From Bacteroidales bacterium (lineage in GTDB: Bacteria > Bacteroidota > Bacteroidia > Bacteroidales > UBA4417): 64,000 bases of DNA. Under the pieces are notes generated by a model. It was not told the DNA's origin, made no database searches, and worked only from the letters and a program-made list of their open reading frames with translations. Numbering within the stretch: position 1 is the first letter of the stretch; every line of letters starts with the position of its first letter. The position numbers were made by a program, and so were the translations under genes. Shown one piece after another: positions 45,669 through 54,233 of this stretch. Location of the stretch: contig JADJHD010000014.1 of NCBI GenBank assembly GCA_016707705.1, forward strand, positions 1 to 64,000. Direction: 5' to 3'.

Positions 45669-47265
45669 GGAATGGATTTGGTGGAAGCATGGCATCATAT
45701 ATCACATCTATCCCCTTAGCTTTTATGACTCAAATGGAGATGGTATTGGAGATATTCCCGGCGTAATTGAGAAACTGCCTTATCTAAAGGAATTAGGTGT
45801 TGATGCAATCTGGTTCTCTCCCCTTTATGAATCCCCTTTCGCAGATGGAGGATATGATATATCCAACTTCAGGAATATAGATACCCGCTTTGGTTCCATT
45901 GATGATTTTCGTAAACTGACAGAGTATGCTCATACTCTTGGGATTAGAGTTATTATGGATCTTGTAATGAATCACACTTCCATCCAGCATGACTGGTTTA
46001 TTGAATCGAATTCTTCAACTGAAAATGATAAAAGCGATTGGTATATCTGGCATCCGGGAAAGAATGGAAAGAAGCCAAATAACTGGAAGTCAGCGATAGG
46101 TGGCAGTGCATGGACCTATTCTTCAGAAAGAAAGCAATACTATTACCATTCATTCTTCCATTATCAGCCTGATCTGAACTGGAGAAACAAGCAGATGAGG
46201 GAAGAGTATTTCAAACAGGTGATTTACTGGCTTGATTTGGGAGTTGACGGATTCAGGCTTGATGTTGTCAATTTGATAGTTAAGGACAAGAAGTTCAGAA
46301 ATGCTCCCTTGCTTTCCTCTTTCCCATTTCTTTCTACGAAATCATACACCAGAAACAGGCCAAAATCATTCAAGGTGTTGAAGCAGCTCAGAAAAATTGT
46401 CGATGGGTACCAGGATCGCTTATTGCTTGGAGAGATTTATGCTCCGCCACCTGGAGACTCAACCGTTGCTGCCAGATACCTTGGATCAGATACTCCGCTT
46501 TTAAATCTCGCTTTTGATTTTTCACTTATTTACAGGTTGTGGAATCCTAAAAGCTATATGAGGGTTATCATAAGAGCTCTTGAACTGATTCCTGAAGGAG
46601 GCTGGCCCTGCAATGTGTTCTCTAATCATGATTTATTGCGATACCTGAATCGTCCCGGCTTTTATTGGTTTCGTGAAGAAAAAGCAAAGTTGATTGCAAC
46701 ACTTCTTTTGACACTAAAGGGAACTCCTGTTTTGTATTATGGCGACGAAATTGGTATGCGCAATACCTCATTAAGGTTTTCTGAACTTCAGGATCCAACA
46801 GGGAAAAAGTACTGGCCTTTTTATAAGGGTCGCGACAGGGCCCGAACTCCAATGCAATGGAACAGGGACCTTCATGCCGGCTTTAGCAAGGTGAAACCAT
46901 GGATACCACTTAATCCTGATTACTTGCAGAGAAATATTGAGTCGCAGTCCGAATCAGAAAAGTCGCTGCTTACCTTTTATAGGAAACTGATAAAGGTTCG
47001 AAAGGAATATCTGCCACTTCAGATGGGAAACTGGATTCCGCAAATTGAAGGAGAAAATGGCATAATGGCATATTCCAGGGTATATGAAAATGAATGTCTT
47101 CTGATAGTTCTGAACTTCAGAAACTACTATAAATCACCAGTGTTTTCAGAAGATGCTCAAGTAAAGGTTCTTATTTCAACTCATAGAAATACTGAAGAAA
47201 CAACACATCTTAATATACTCAGGCTTTTTCCTTTTGAAGGAACTATATTTCAAGTAATTGATTGA
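45661..47265 (+). CDS. GH13 alpha-glucosidase or trehalose-synthase-like enzyme
   Basis: A cytoplasmic GH13 enzyme of the oligo-1,6-glucosidase/trehalose-synthase branch (no signal peptide; 534 aa). N-terminal WWKHGIIYHIYPLSFYDSNGDGIGD carries the calcium-loop signature DxNGDGxGD. The catalytic residues are Asp201 (GVDGFRLDVVN), Glu258 (LLGEIYAP) and Asp324 (SNHDLLR), and MDLVMNHTS and GTPVLYYGDEIGM are conserved regions. It hydrolyses or rearranges alpha-glucosidic bonds; exact specificity (isomaltose, sucrose, trehalose, glucosylglycerol) cannot be settled by eye. It overlaps the PHP-GT4 gene by 8 bp, implying that one enzyme may act on the product or precursor of the other. Confidence 0.9.
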   Translation: MSEEWIWWKHGIIYHIYPLSFYDSNGDGIGDIPGVIEKLPYLKELGVDAIWFSPLYESPFADGGYDISNFRNIDTRFGSIDDFRKLTEYAHTLGIRVIMDLVMNHTSIQHDWFIESNSSTENDKSDWYIWHPGKNGKKPNNWKSAIGGSAWTYSSERKQYYYHSFFHYQPDLNWRNKQMREEYFKQVIYWLDLGVDGFRLDVVNLIVKDKKFRNAPLLSSFPFLSTKSYTRNRPKSFKVLKQLRKIVDGYQDRLLLGEIYAPPPGDSTVAARYLGSDTPLLNLAFDFSLIYRLWNPKSYMRVIIRALELIPEGGWPCNVFSNHDLLRYLNRPGFYWFREEKAKLIATLLLTLKGTPVLYYGDEIGMRNTSLRFSELQDPTGKKYWPFYKGRDRARTPMQWNRDLHAGFSKVKPWIPLNPDYLQRNIESQSESEKSLLTFYRKLIKVRKEYLPLQMGNWIPQIEGENGIMAYSRVYENECLLIVLNFRNYYKSPVFSEDAQVKVLISTHRNTEETTHLNILRLFPFEGTIFQVID

Positions 47266-47299
47266 TTGCCTGAGATTCCGCAATTATCCACTTCTATAA

Positions 47300-48310
47300 T
47301 TAACCTTCGGGATCAGCCCTGAAAAACAGATCAAGGCCTCTTCTGTGAAGCCTGTTCGTTGAGTTTTCTGAGAAGAAAGAAACTAATAGGAATGGAAGAA
47401 TAATGGCAGAGCTGATTAATTTCAGGAGAAATGCAATGTTCAATCCGGGAAGTGATATAATAGTAAAGAGAATCATGCATGTCATCCAGGGTAGGATGAT
47501 GCTGGAAATGGCAGAAATTCCTATAATTCCGGGTTTGATCCATTTGGAATTATTCAGCGCAAAGATGAATTTCAGGCCGAGCCTGTAACCAGTTACCAAT
47601 AGGGCTGTTATCGATAGAAACAATACAATCACCTCCCGGTAGTCATATTCAGTATTCATCAGAATCCATAAAGTAGCGTATACCGCATCAGTTCTTGTAA
47701 TAATCCCTGAAATCAATGAGCCGAACATGAAGTTGTAACCATAGAATATGCTCCACGCAAGACCGTATTTTAGGAATCTGTTATACTGACCCTTTTCAAA
47801 GAAAAAATTCCCGGCAATCAGGGCAATCAATAAGGAGGAAACAGGCCCGGCACTGAAGATGAAAATAATCGCGAATCGACTGTATAGCAATGAGCCGGTT
47901 GAAAGGGGATAGTAATACCTGAAATCCTTCCATACAATGGGAATCCCAAAGATTTTGGCGATGAATATTGTTATTGCCTGATTTAGGAAATACACTGCAG
48001 TTAAGGCAATGATTCCACAGAGAGTTGAAGTGCCAAGGATTTTTAATGAATTGATTACGCTATTTCTATTCTGTAAAACCTGAATCAGGTTCTTGAAAAA
48101 CCTGAATCTTTTCTGTTTTCTCATTTGCTTCAAACCTATCCTGTTCATTCGAGCTGGATCCATTGCAATAATTCCCTGACTATCGGCTTGACGATTTCTC
48201 CTGCTAAAAAATTGAGCCAGCCTCCTTCTGGAAGTATTTCGTCTCTTATTCCTTATATGCTTGCGGAAGTTTTTACGGAGTTCCTTATCGGGATTGTTAG
48301 ATGGCTTCAC
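47300..48310 (-). CDS. hypothetical polytopic membrane protein with basic N-terminus
   Basis: The first 70-75 residues are very rich in Arg and Lys (NKRRNTSRRRLAQFFSRRNR, then GLKQMRKQKRFRFF) and probably lie in the cytoplasm. Six or seven hydrophobic segments follow (about 90-115, 150-175, 185-205, 230-250, 255-280, 285-310), among them FAIIFIFSAGPVSSLLIALI and IILPWMTCMILFTII. No motif of a known transporter or protease family was recognised; the FSAGPVSSL segment superficially recalls M50-type proteins but no HExxH is present. Convergent with GH13, with a 34-bp gap. Function unknown. Confidence 0.6.
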   Translation of the reverse strand: MKPSNNPDKELRKNFRKHIRNKRRNTSRRRLAQFFSRRNRQADSQGIIAMDPARMNRIGLKQMRKQKRFRFFKNLIQVLQNRNSVINSLKILGTSTLCGIIALTAVYFLNQAITIFIAKIFGIPIVWKDFRYYYPLSTGSLLYSRFAIIFIFSAGPVSSLLIALIAGNFFFEKGQYNRFLKYGLAWSIFYGYNFMFGSLISGIITRTDAVYATLWILMNTEYDYREVIVLFLSITALLVTGYRLGLKFIFALNNSKWIKPGIIGISAISSIILPWMTCMILFTIISLPGLNIAFLLKLISSAIILPFLLVSFFSENSTNRLHRRGLDLFFRADPEG

Positions 48311-48646
48311 TGTTAGGCGTTGATTTACAAGTATTTTAAATTATATCAGTGGATTTCTGTGAAATCGGGGATGCAGAAATGGGGCGGGAATATGAATGAC
48401 GGGGTATGGAAGCATTCAAAGCTTAAAAGTACAATTCCCAATTTTTATGATCAGGATTATCATATGAACTCATTGTTAATTTATCGCGATGCGAATTTCG
48501 GCTCCTATACCTGAGTCAGGGAAATCTTTTGCACAGAGAATTCATCCTGTGCAAAGCAACTGTATCGCTAGTTGCAGCCAATAATATAAAAAATGAGAAC
48601 TGGTAATTTTCGGCCATCGAACTGATGAACTTCAATTCACAGAGGC

Positions 48647-48701
48647 TTAACAAATCAGTAATATCCTGTCATAATGACTTAATACTGCAGGTATACTTTT
48701 G
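48647..48701 (+). promoter_or_regulatory. promoter of the beta-helix/dockerin cluster, weak Pho-box-like
   Basis: TTAACA (48647), GTAATA (48658) and TCATAA (48669) are spaced by 11 bp, and TACTTTTG (48694-48701) is a perfect -7 element. The last slot lies 25 nt rather than 26 nt before it, and only the first hexamer is perfect. The rest of the gap 48311-48738 shows no gene. Confidence 0.4.
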
Positions 48702-48738
48702 TGACCAAACCCGAACATAAATCCCTAAACTCATTTCT

Positions 48739-51700
48739 ATGAAAAAAAATCTCTTTACATTCTTGCTCCTTGTGTGGGCTTTTGCTTCTGGAATGGCTCA
48801 GATCACTGACCCGTTCTTCGAAAAGGTAAATTATTCCGGGGCATTTGGAAAAACTGACTGGACTCAGGGCTGGTCAAATTTCAATCCCGTTGCTACTGAT
48901 TATCCTTCTCCGAATGTTACTATCGGAAATGGTGCTTCAACACCAGGTGTTGCAGCAAATGAAATTACAACTGATACACACTGGTCATCAAGTAACTCTC
49001 CTTTGATTGGGAGTGCTTCATTCTCAAATTCAAACCTGAACAACACCTTTTTTGATCAGGTGAATTTTGTTGGAGCATTTGGAACTTATGATTGGACACA
49101 GGGCTGGGCTAATTTCAATCCTCAGACTGCTGTTTATCCTGCTGCTAATGTTACTGTTGCTGCCGGACATATCACAAGCAATACTACATGGACCTCCAAT
49201 AATACCTATTTATTAAACGGATGGGTATATGTTGATAATGGAGTTACTCTGACCATTCAGCCAGGTACCGTAATCAGGGGTGATTTGACTAATCAGGGAG
49301 CCTTGATTATTGAAAGAGGCGGTAAACTGCTTGCAGAAGGTACAGCTACTCAACCAATTGTTTTTACCTCCAATTCAAATGCTGGTTCCAGAAATTATGG
49401 CGATTGGGGTGGAATTATCATCTGTGGTCGCGCAGCAGTTAATCAAACTGGTGGTGAAGCAATTATTGAAGGTGGAGTAGGTTCATACTATGGTGGCGGA
49501 TTAAGTCCCAACAATGCTGATAATTCAGGTATTCTTAAGTATGTCCGCATTGAATTTCCGGGAATTGCCTTCTCACCCAACAATGAAATCAATGGTCTTA
49601 CCTGCGGTGGTGTTGGTAACGGAACAACCCTTGATTATATTCAGATTTCATACAGTGGCGATGACTCTTATGAGTGGTTTGGCGGCACTGTGAATGCAAA
49701 GCACCTGATTGCTTTCCGCGGTTGGGATGATGAATTTGATACAGATAATGGATTTAGTGGTATGATTCAGTACGCTGTTTCCCTTAGAGATCCTAACTCA
49801 GCTGACGTTTCAGGTTCAAATGGATTTGAATCAGACAATGATGCATCAGGTTCAACAAATACTCCTCAGACCCATCCCATTTTTTCAAATGTCAGCATCT
49901 TCGGTCCTCTGGCTACTTCTTCAACTCCATTCAATTCAAATTTCAAGAGGTCTATGCATATTCGCAGGAATTCTGCTCTTTGTGTCTACAATTCTGTATT
50001 CAGTGGATTTCCTGTAGGTCTGTATATTGATGGTAATACAACTCAGGCAAATGCTACCAATAACGTTTTGCAGATGGAGAATTGCATTCTTGCCGGAATG
50101 ACCACAAACTTTGATGTCCCAAGCGGACAAACCTGGAGCGCTGCAACAGCACAAACATGGTTCCTTGATCCAAGCCGTCACAATCAGACTATTGCTAGCA
50201 ATACTGCTTTGGCATTGGTAGATCCTTTTAATCTTACTGCTCCTAATTTCCTTCCTGCAAAGAGTGTTTATAAAATTGATGGATGGATTTATGTAAAGAA
50301 TAATGCTACACTAACGATCGATCCAGGTACTATAATCCGCGGTGATAAAACAAACAGAAGTGCCCTGATTATTGAGCAGGGAGCTAAATTGATCGCTAAT
50401 GGTACAGTGAACGAACCAATCGTATTTACCTCCGGAGAACCTGCTGGCAGCCGTGACAGAGGTGATTGGGGTGGACTGATTCTTTGTGGAAATGCTGTTG
50501 TTAACCTTGCAGGTGGAACAGGTACCATAGAAGGTGGTGTAGGTTCAACATTTGGTGGAGCAAATGATGCTGATAATTCAGGATCACTGAAATATATCCG
50601 TATCGAATTTCCTGGTTATGCTTTTGCACCCAATAATGAAATTAACGGCCTTACAATGGGTGGTGTTGGTTCAGGCACAACTCTTGACTATGTTCAGGTG
50701 TCTTATTCAAATGATGATTCCTATGAATGGTTTGGCGGTAAGGTAAATTGCAAGCACCTCATTGCTCTTCGCGGCCTGGATGACGATTTTGATACTGATA
50801 ACGGATACAGGGGAAATGTTCAGTTCGCTGTTTCACTTCGTGATCCTAATATTGCTGATGCTTCAGGCTCAAATTCCTTTGAGTCGGATAACGATGCCGC
50901 TGGAGATGGTGCACTTCCACAGACAAGTCCAACTTTCAGCAACGTTAGTAGTTTTGGTCCTCAGTCAACTGTTGGTGCAGCATGCAATTCAAATTACAAA
51001 CGTGCCCTTCACCTCAGGAGAAATACTTCCCTTGATACCTACAACTCCATTTTCCTAGGCTGGCCGGTAGGTCTCTATGTCGATGGCAATACTACTCAGG
51101 CAAATGCCAACAGTGATGATCTCAAAATGGAATACTCATTCCTTTCCGGAATGGCAACAACCTTTGCTGTTCCTTCAGGTCAGACATGGACTGCTACCGA
51201 CGAACAAAACTGGTATTTGAGTAATACCACACCAAACCGTCATAACTCAGCACTTACCAATGCTTCTGACTTGCTCATTTACGATGGGTTTAACCTTACA
51301 TCACCTAACTTCCTTCCTCAGTCAGCATCTCCTGTATGGGGAGCTTCCTATTGGAACCGGAATATCACAGGTACACTTACTTATGACAATACTGCCTCAA
51401 CTCCTCTTAACAATACTACCGTTTATCTTAAAAACCAGTCAGGAAGCATTATAGAAACTGCTACTACTGATGCAAGTGGGAATTTCCTTCTCCATACAGT
51501 TGATGGTGTTTATGTACTTGATGCCAATTGCGTTAAAACCTGGGGTGGAGTTGGCCTTCCGGACGTGATTCAGCTCCGCAGGATTATTGCTTCACAGATT
51601 ACTCCTACAGCCATGCAGTCAAAAGCGGGTGATGTAAATAAGAGCGGAACAGTTTCTGTTCAGGATGTAATTTTCCTTCGTCAGAAGATTGCCCTTCTCA

Positions 51701-51837
51701 ATCCGGTTCAGTGGACAATATCCAATTTCGTCTTCGATAATCCTACCGTTACAGTTAGTGGTTCAGGAGTCGTGCAGAATATCAAATCACTCTGTGGTGG
51801 TGACGTAAACAACAGTTTTGTCCCAGCAGCCAAATAG
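48739..51837 (+). CDS. secreted duplicated beta-helix-like protein with dockerin-like C-terminus
   Basis: A 1032-aa exported protein (signal FTFLLLVWAFASGMAQ). Residues about 25-150 hold two short repeats (NFVGAFGTYDWTQGWANFNP and the same pattern earlier). Two large repeats of about 355 aa follow (about 153-505 and 506-865) with blocks such as GWVYVDNGVTLTIQPGTVI, GDWGGIIICG, VRIEFPGIAF and DDSYEWFGG, a pattern common in Bacteroidota and suggestive of a right-handed beta-helix. A short prealbumin-like segment then precedes a dockerin-like ending: GDVNKSGTVSVQDVIFLRQK and, about 40 residues later, GGDVNNS. No T9SS sorting domain is present. First gene of a cluster with two cohesin-like T9SS proteins, its probable partners. 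Confidence 0.8.
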   Translation: MKKNLFTFLLLVWAFASGMAQITDPFFEKVNYSGAFGKTDWTQGWSNFNPVATDYPSPNVTIGNGASTPGVAANEITTDTHWSSSNSPLIGSASFSNSNLNNTFFDQVNFVGAFGTYDWTQGWANFNPQTAVYPAANVTVAAGHITSNTTWTSNNTYLLNGWVYVDNGVTLTIQPGTVIRGDLTNQGALIIERGGKLLAEGTATQPIVFTSNSNAGSRNYGDWGGIIICGRAAVNQTGGEAIIEGGVGSYYGGGLSPNNADNSGILKYVRIEFPGIAFSPNNEINGLTCGGVGNGTTLDYIQISYSGDDSYEWFGGTVNAKHLIAFRGWDDEFDTDNGFSGMIQYAVSLRDPNSADVSGSNGFESDNDASGSTNTPQTHPIFSNVSIFGPLATSSTPFNSNFKRSMHIRRNSALCVYNSVFSGFPVGLYIDGNTTQANATNNVLQMENCILAGMTTNFDVPSGQTWSAATAQTWFLDPSRHNQTIASNTALALVDPFNLTAPNFLPAKSVYKIDGWIYVKNNATLTIDPGTIIRGDKTNRSALIIEQGAKLIANGTVNEPIVFTSGEPAGSRDRGDWGGLILCGNAVVNLAGGTGTIEGGVGSTFGGANDADNSGSLKYIRIEFPGYAFAPNNEINGLTMGGVGSGTTLDYVQVSYSNDDSYEWFGGKVNCKHLIALRGLDDDFDTDNGYRGNVQFAVSLRDPNIADASGSNSFESDNDAAGDGALPQTSPTFSNVSSFGPQSTVGAACNSNYKRALHLRRNTSLDTYNSIFLGWPVGLYVDGNTTQANANSDDLKMEYSFLSGMATTFAVPSGQTWTATDEQNWYLSNTTPNRHNSALTNASDLLIYDGFNLTSPNFLPQSASPVWGASYWNRNITGTLTYDNTASTPLNNTTVYLKNQSGSIIETATTDASGNFLLHTVDGVYVLDANCVKTWGGVGLPDVIQLRRIIASQITPTAMQSKAGDVNKSGTVSVQDVIFLRQKIALLNPVQWTISNFVFDNPTVTVSGSGVVQNIKSLCGGDVNNSFVPAAK
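49198..51330 (+). repeat. large internal duplication within the beta-helix gene
   Basis: Two consecutive segments, about 49198-50255 and 50256-51330, encode clearly homologous stretches (GVTLTIQPGTVIRGD versus NATLTIDPGTIIRGD; NEINGLTCGGVGNGTTLDY versus NEINGLTMGGVGSGTTLDY). This indicates an intragenic tandem duplication of about 1.06 kb. Boundaries are approximate. Confidence 0.8.
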
Positions 51838-51870
51838 TTTTAAAAAATTAATACTGCAAAATATATTGCT

Positions 51871-53871
51871 ATGAAAAAACTAGTATTCATCCTATTATGC
51901 ATGTTTAGCAGCATGTTGATAGTAAATGCCCAAACCGGGGTTACTGTTGGTACAGTTTCATCCGCAGTTCAGGGTCAGATCATTACCGTTCCTGTTACAA
52001 TTACAGGATGTGATGCAACTAATGGTGGGACCGGAGTTACAGGTTTTGAGATGCATTTCTCATATACCAATGCTGTACAGTATTATGGTATAACAAACCT
52101 TTATTCTGGTTTTTCAGCCGGAGATTGCAATTTCAATGGAACAGGTTCACAGTTTATCGGATTATGGAGTTCACCTACTTTCCTTCCTTATGATATTCCT
52201 AACGGAACTGTTTTGTTTGAAGTTCAGTTTATCGCCAAAAATGGTGGAGTAAGTCCACTGGATTTCATGAACACAGGTTCACAGACCATCTTACTGGATC
52301 AGAACTTTGATGTTATTGCTTCAACTCTTTGGACCAATGGTTCAATTACTCTGCCTGCTCCTGCTGCTACTACCCGCTGGAATAGTGCAGCTGCACAGTC
52401 CTGGACAACTCAGGCAAACTGGAGCAATGGACTTCCGGGATTGACTTCAAATGTAATCGTTGAAACTGGTACCATGACTATTGACAATGCAGCTTTTCTT
52501 TGCAATAACCTTACTGTTAATGCTGGAGCTGCCATGACAATCAACAGTGGTGTAACAGTAAATGTACCTTCCAATTTTACTCTTGATGCAATTGCATCAA
52601 ATACCCGCACAGGTTCCTTGATCAACAACGGTACACTCAATGTGGCTGGTCAGAGGATAGTAAAAAGGTGGTTAAGTGGTGGAGTCAATCATTTCATTTC
52701 CACCCCGCTTCGCATGGGAACTACTGTTAATACTCTCTACACTGCTTCAAATCCGGGCTGGGCTTACTCTTGGAGTGAGGCTACACAGACCTGGACCAAT
52801 ATGGTGCAATTGAACACTCCTCTGATTATCAGTTATGGTTATGCTGTGAACTACAGTCAGCCCAAAACCTTGACTTTCTCCATTACCGACAATCCCGGAT
52901 TTAATGTGGGACCAAGTTATAACCCTACTACCTCCTTTACCGCTGCTAACGGCTGGAACCTTGTTGGAAACCCATATCTGGCTACACTCGATTGGTTAGG
53001 TTCAGGTTGGACCAAAACAAAAATCGACAATGCTCTGTATTTCTACAACGGCTCAACTTATTCCTCCTTTGTAGGTGGAGTAGGTACCAATGGTGGTACC
53101 CAGTATATTCCTGCCATGCAGGGATTCTTTGTGCATGCAAACGGAACCGGTCCAAATCTGGTTATGTCAAAGACAGGTCTTGTTCATAATGCACAAACCT
53201 ACTATAAGGAAAGCATCCCTGATGTATTGCGTCTCTCAATCACTGGAAATGGCGCAACTGATGAAGCTGTAGTAAGGTTTGATCAGTCGTCAACTGCAGG
53301 TTTTGATTCAGATTTTGATGCATATAAAATCTTCAGTATGGATGAATCTGTACCACAGATTTCAACAACTAATACAGACCAGGAGCTTTCCATCAATTGT
53401 CAGCCTGAGATTACTTCTAATCTTACTATTCCTGTTTCCTTGAAGATCGGTGCTTTTGGAAGTTATTCACTTAATACTGAAAATCTTGGAAGCTTTAATC
53501 AGGATGTAGAGGTCTATCTTGAAGATCTTTCAACAGGCAAGACCATCGATATGAGGTCAACACCTTCATATTCATTTGAAGCAGCTCAGGGAGACCTTAA
53601 TCGCTTCAATATCAGAATTCAGAAATCAACTGGATTAGGCAATAATGCAGTTGCCAACAATCAGATCCGGTACAATGCTGGAAATCTTGTGATTGAAAAT
53701 GTTACCGGAACTCTTGAGGTGTATTCAATGTCCGGTCAGCTTATTCTTTCTCAGGAGATTGATTCTCCGGAACAGCATCTTGTAAGCATGAGTAATGCAC
53801 CCAAGGGAGTTTACCTTGTGAAACTGTTTGGCAACTCATCGAATCAGGTAGTAAAAGTTCAGGTTAACTAA
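51871..53871 (+). CDS. T9SS surface protein with cohesin-like domain (666 aa)
   Basis: Signal peptide (LVFILLCMFSSMLIVNAQ) followed by a cohesin-like domain (about 23-165; VQGQIITVPVTITGCD, DIPNGTVLFEVQFIAKNGG). A middle region (about 168-450) begins RWNSAAAQSWTTQANWSNG, a strand-rich motif common in T9SS proteins, and contains GWNLVGNPYLATLDW. A type A T9SS sorting domain closes the protein (about 590-666; LEVYSMSGQLILS, GVYLVKLFG, ending in VKVQVN). It lies 33 bp after the beta-helix/dockerin gene. Predicted to be anchored on the cell surface and to expose the cohesin-like domain. Confidence 0.83.
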   Translation: MKKLVFILLCMFSSMLIVNAQTGVTVGTVSSAVQGQIITVPVTITGCDATNGGTGVTGFEMHFSYTNAVQYYGITNLYSGFSAGDCNFNGTGSQFIGLWSSPTFLPYDIPNGTVLFEVQFIAKNGGVSPLDFMNTGSQTILLDQNFDVIASTLWTNGSITLPAPAATTRWNSAAAQSWTTQANWSNGLPGLTSNVIVETGTMTIDNAAFLCNNLTVNAGAAMTINSGVTVNVPSNFTLDAIASNTRTGSLINNGTLNVAGQRIVKRWLSGGVNHFISTPLRMGTTVNTLYTASNPGWAYSWSEATQTWTNMVQLNTPLIISYGYAVNYSQPKTLTFSITDNPGFNVGPSYNPTTSFTAANGWNLVGNPYLATLDWLGSGWTKTKIDNALYFYNGSTYSSFVGGVGTNGGTQYIPAMQGFFVHANGTGPNLVMSKTGLVHNAQTYYKESIPDVLRLSITGNGATDEAVVRFDQSSTAGFDSDFDAYKIFSMDESVPQISTTNTDQELSINCQPEITSNLTIPVSLKIGAFGSYSLNTENLGSFNQDVEVYLEDLSTGKTIDMRSTPSYSFEAAQGDLNRFNIRIQKSTGLGNNAVANNQIRYNAGNLVIENVTGTLEVYSMSGQLILSQEIDSPEQHLVSMSNAPKGVYLVKLFGNSSNQVVKVQVN

Positions 53872-53903
53872 TCCAGACTTCCATCTTTAAATCTCGAAAT
53901 ATC

Positions 53904-54140
53904 ATGAAAAAATTTATGAAAATAATGTTGTTAACCTTCGTTTTGGTTGCAACTCCAATTCTGGCAGATCAGATACTGGCTCAACCTCCAACTCCTCCAT
54001 CAGCAGGAAATGCTGGGGGAACACCAATGGGTGGAGCAACTGCACCAATTGAAGGAGGACTGGCAATTGTTATAACCATGGCTGTTAGTTATGGTGCCAG
54101 GAAATACTCCATGATTAAAAAACAAACTGTAAAAGAATAA
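53904..54140 (+). CDS. small protein with PIEGG-TM-basic C-terminal sorting-like signal
   Basis: A 78-aa protein with an N-terminal signal (IMLLTFVLVATPILADQ), a short Pro/Gly-rich middle (QPPTPPSAGNAGGTPMGG), and a C-terminal tripartite tail: PIEGG, a hydrophobic segment (LAIVITMAVSYGA) and basic residues (RKYSMIKKQTVKE). This is the layout of C-terminal protein-sorting signals; I recall a Bacteroidota family described as PID-CTERM with a PIDGG-type motif. It lies 32 bp after a cohesin/T9SS gene and before a terminator, so it belongs to the cluster. Which processing enzyme would act on it is unknown; none is in the window. Confidence 0.7.
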   Translation: MKKFMKIMLLTFVLVATPILADQILAQPPTPPSAGNAGGTPMGGATAPIEGGLAIVITMAVSYGARKYSMIKKQTVKE

Positions 54141-54168
54141 CTGCTTGAATTTTTTATGCTTGATTCTG

Positions 54169-54207
54169 GCTTTACCAGGCATTTTACAATGCTTGGTAAA
54201 GCTTTTT
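54169..54207 (+). terminator. intrinsic terminator after the small PIEGG gene
   Basis: GCTTTACCAGGCAT (54169-54182) pairs with ATGCTTGGTAAAGC (54189-54202), a 14-bp stem with one G-T pair, followed by five T. It separates the first three genes of the cluster from the next cohesin/T9SS gene, which starts 26 bp further on. Confidence 0.85.
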
Positions 54208-54233
54208 GAGTAAACCTGCCTAAAACAAAAAAC

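Noticed and set aside
48320..48514. 64-aa open frame in the gap before the beta-helix gene
   Set aside because: No recognisable domain, no promoter or coupling, and composition like non-coding DNA.
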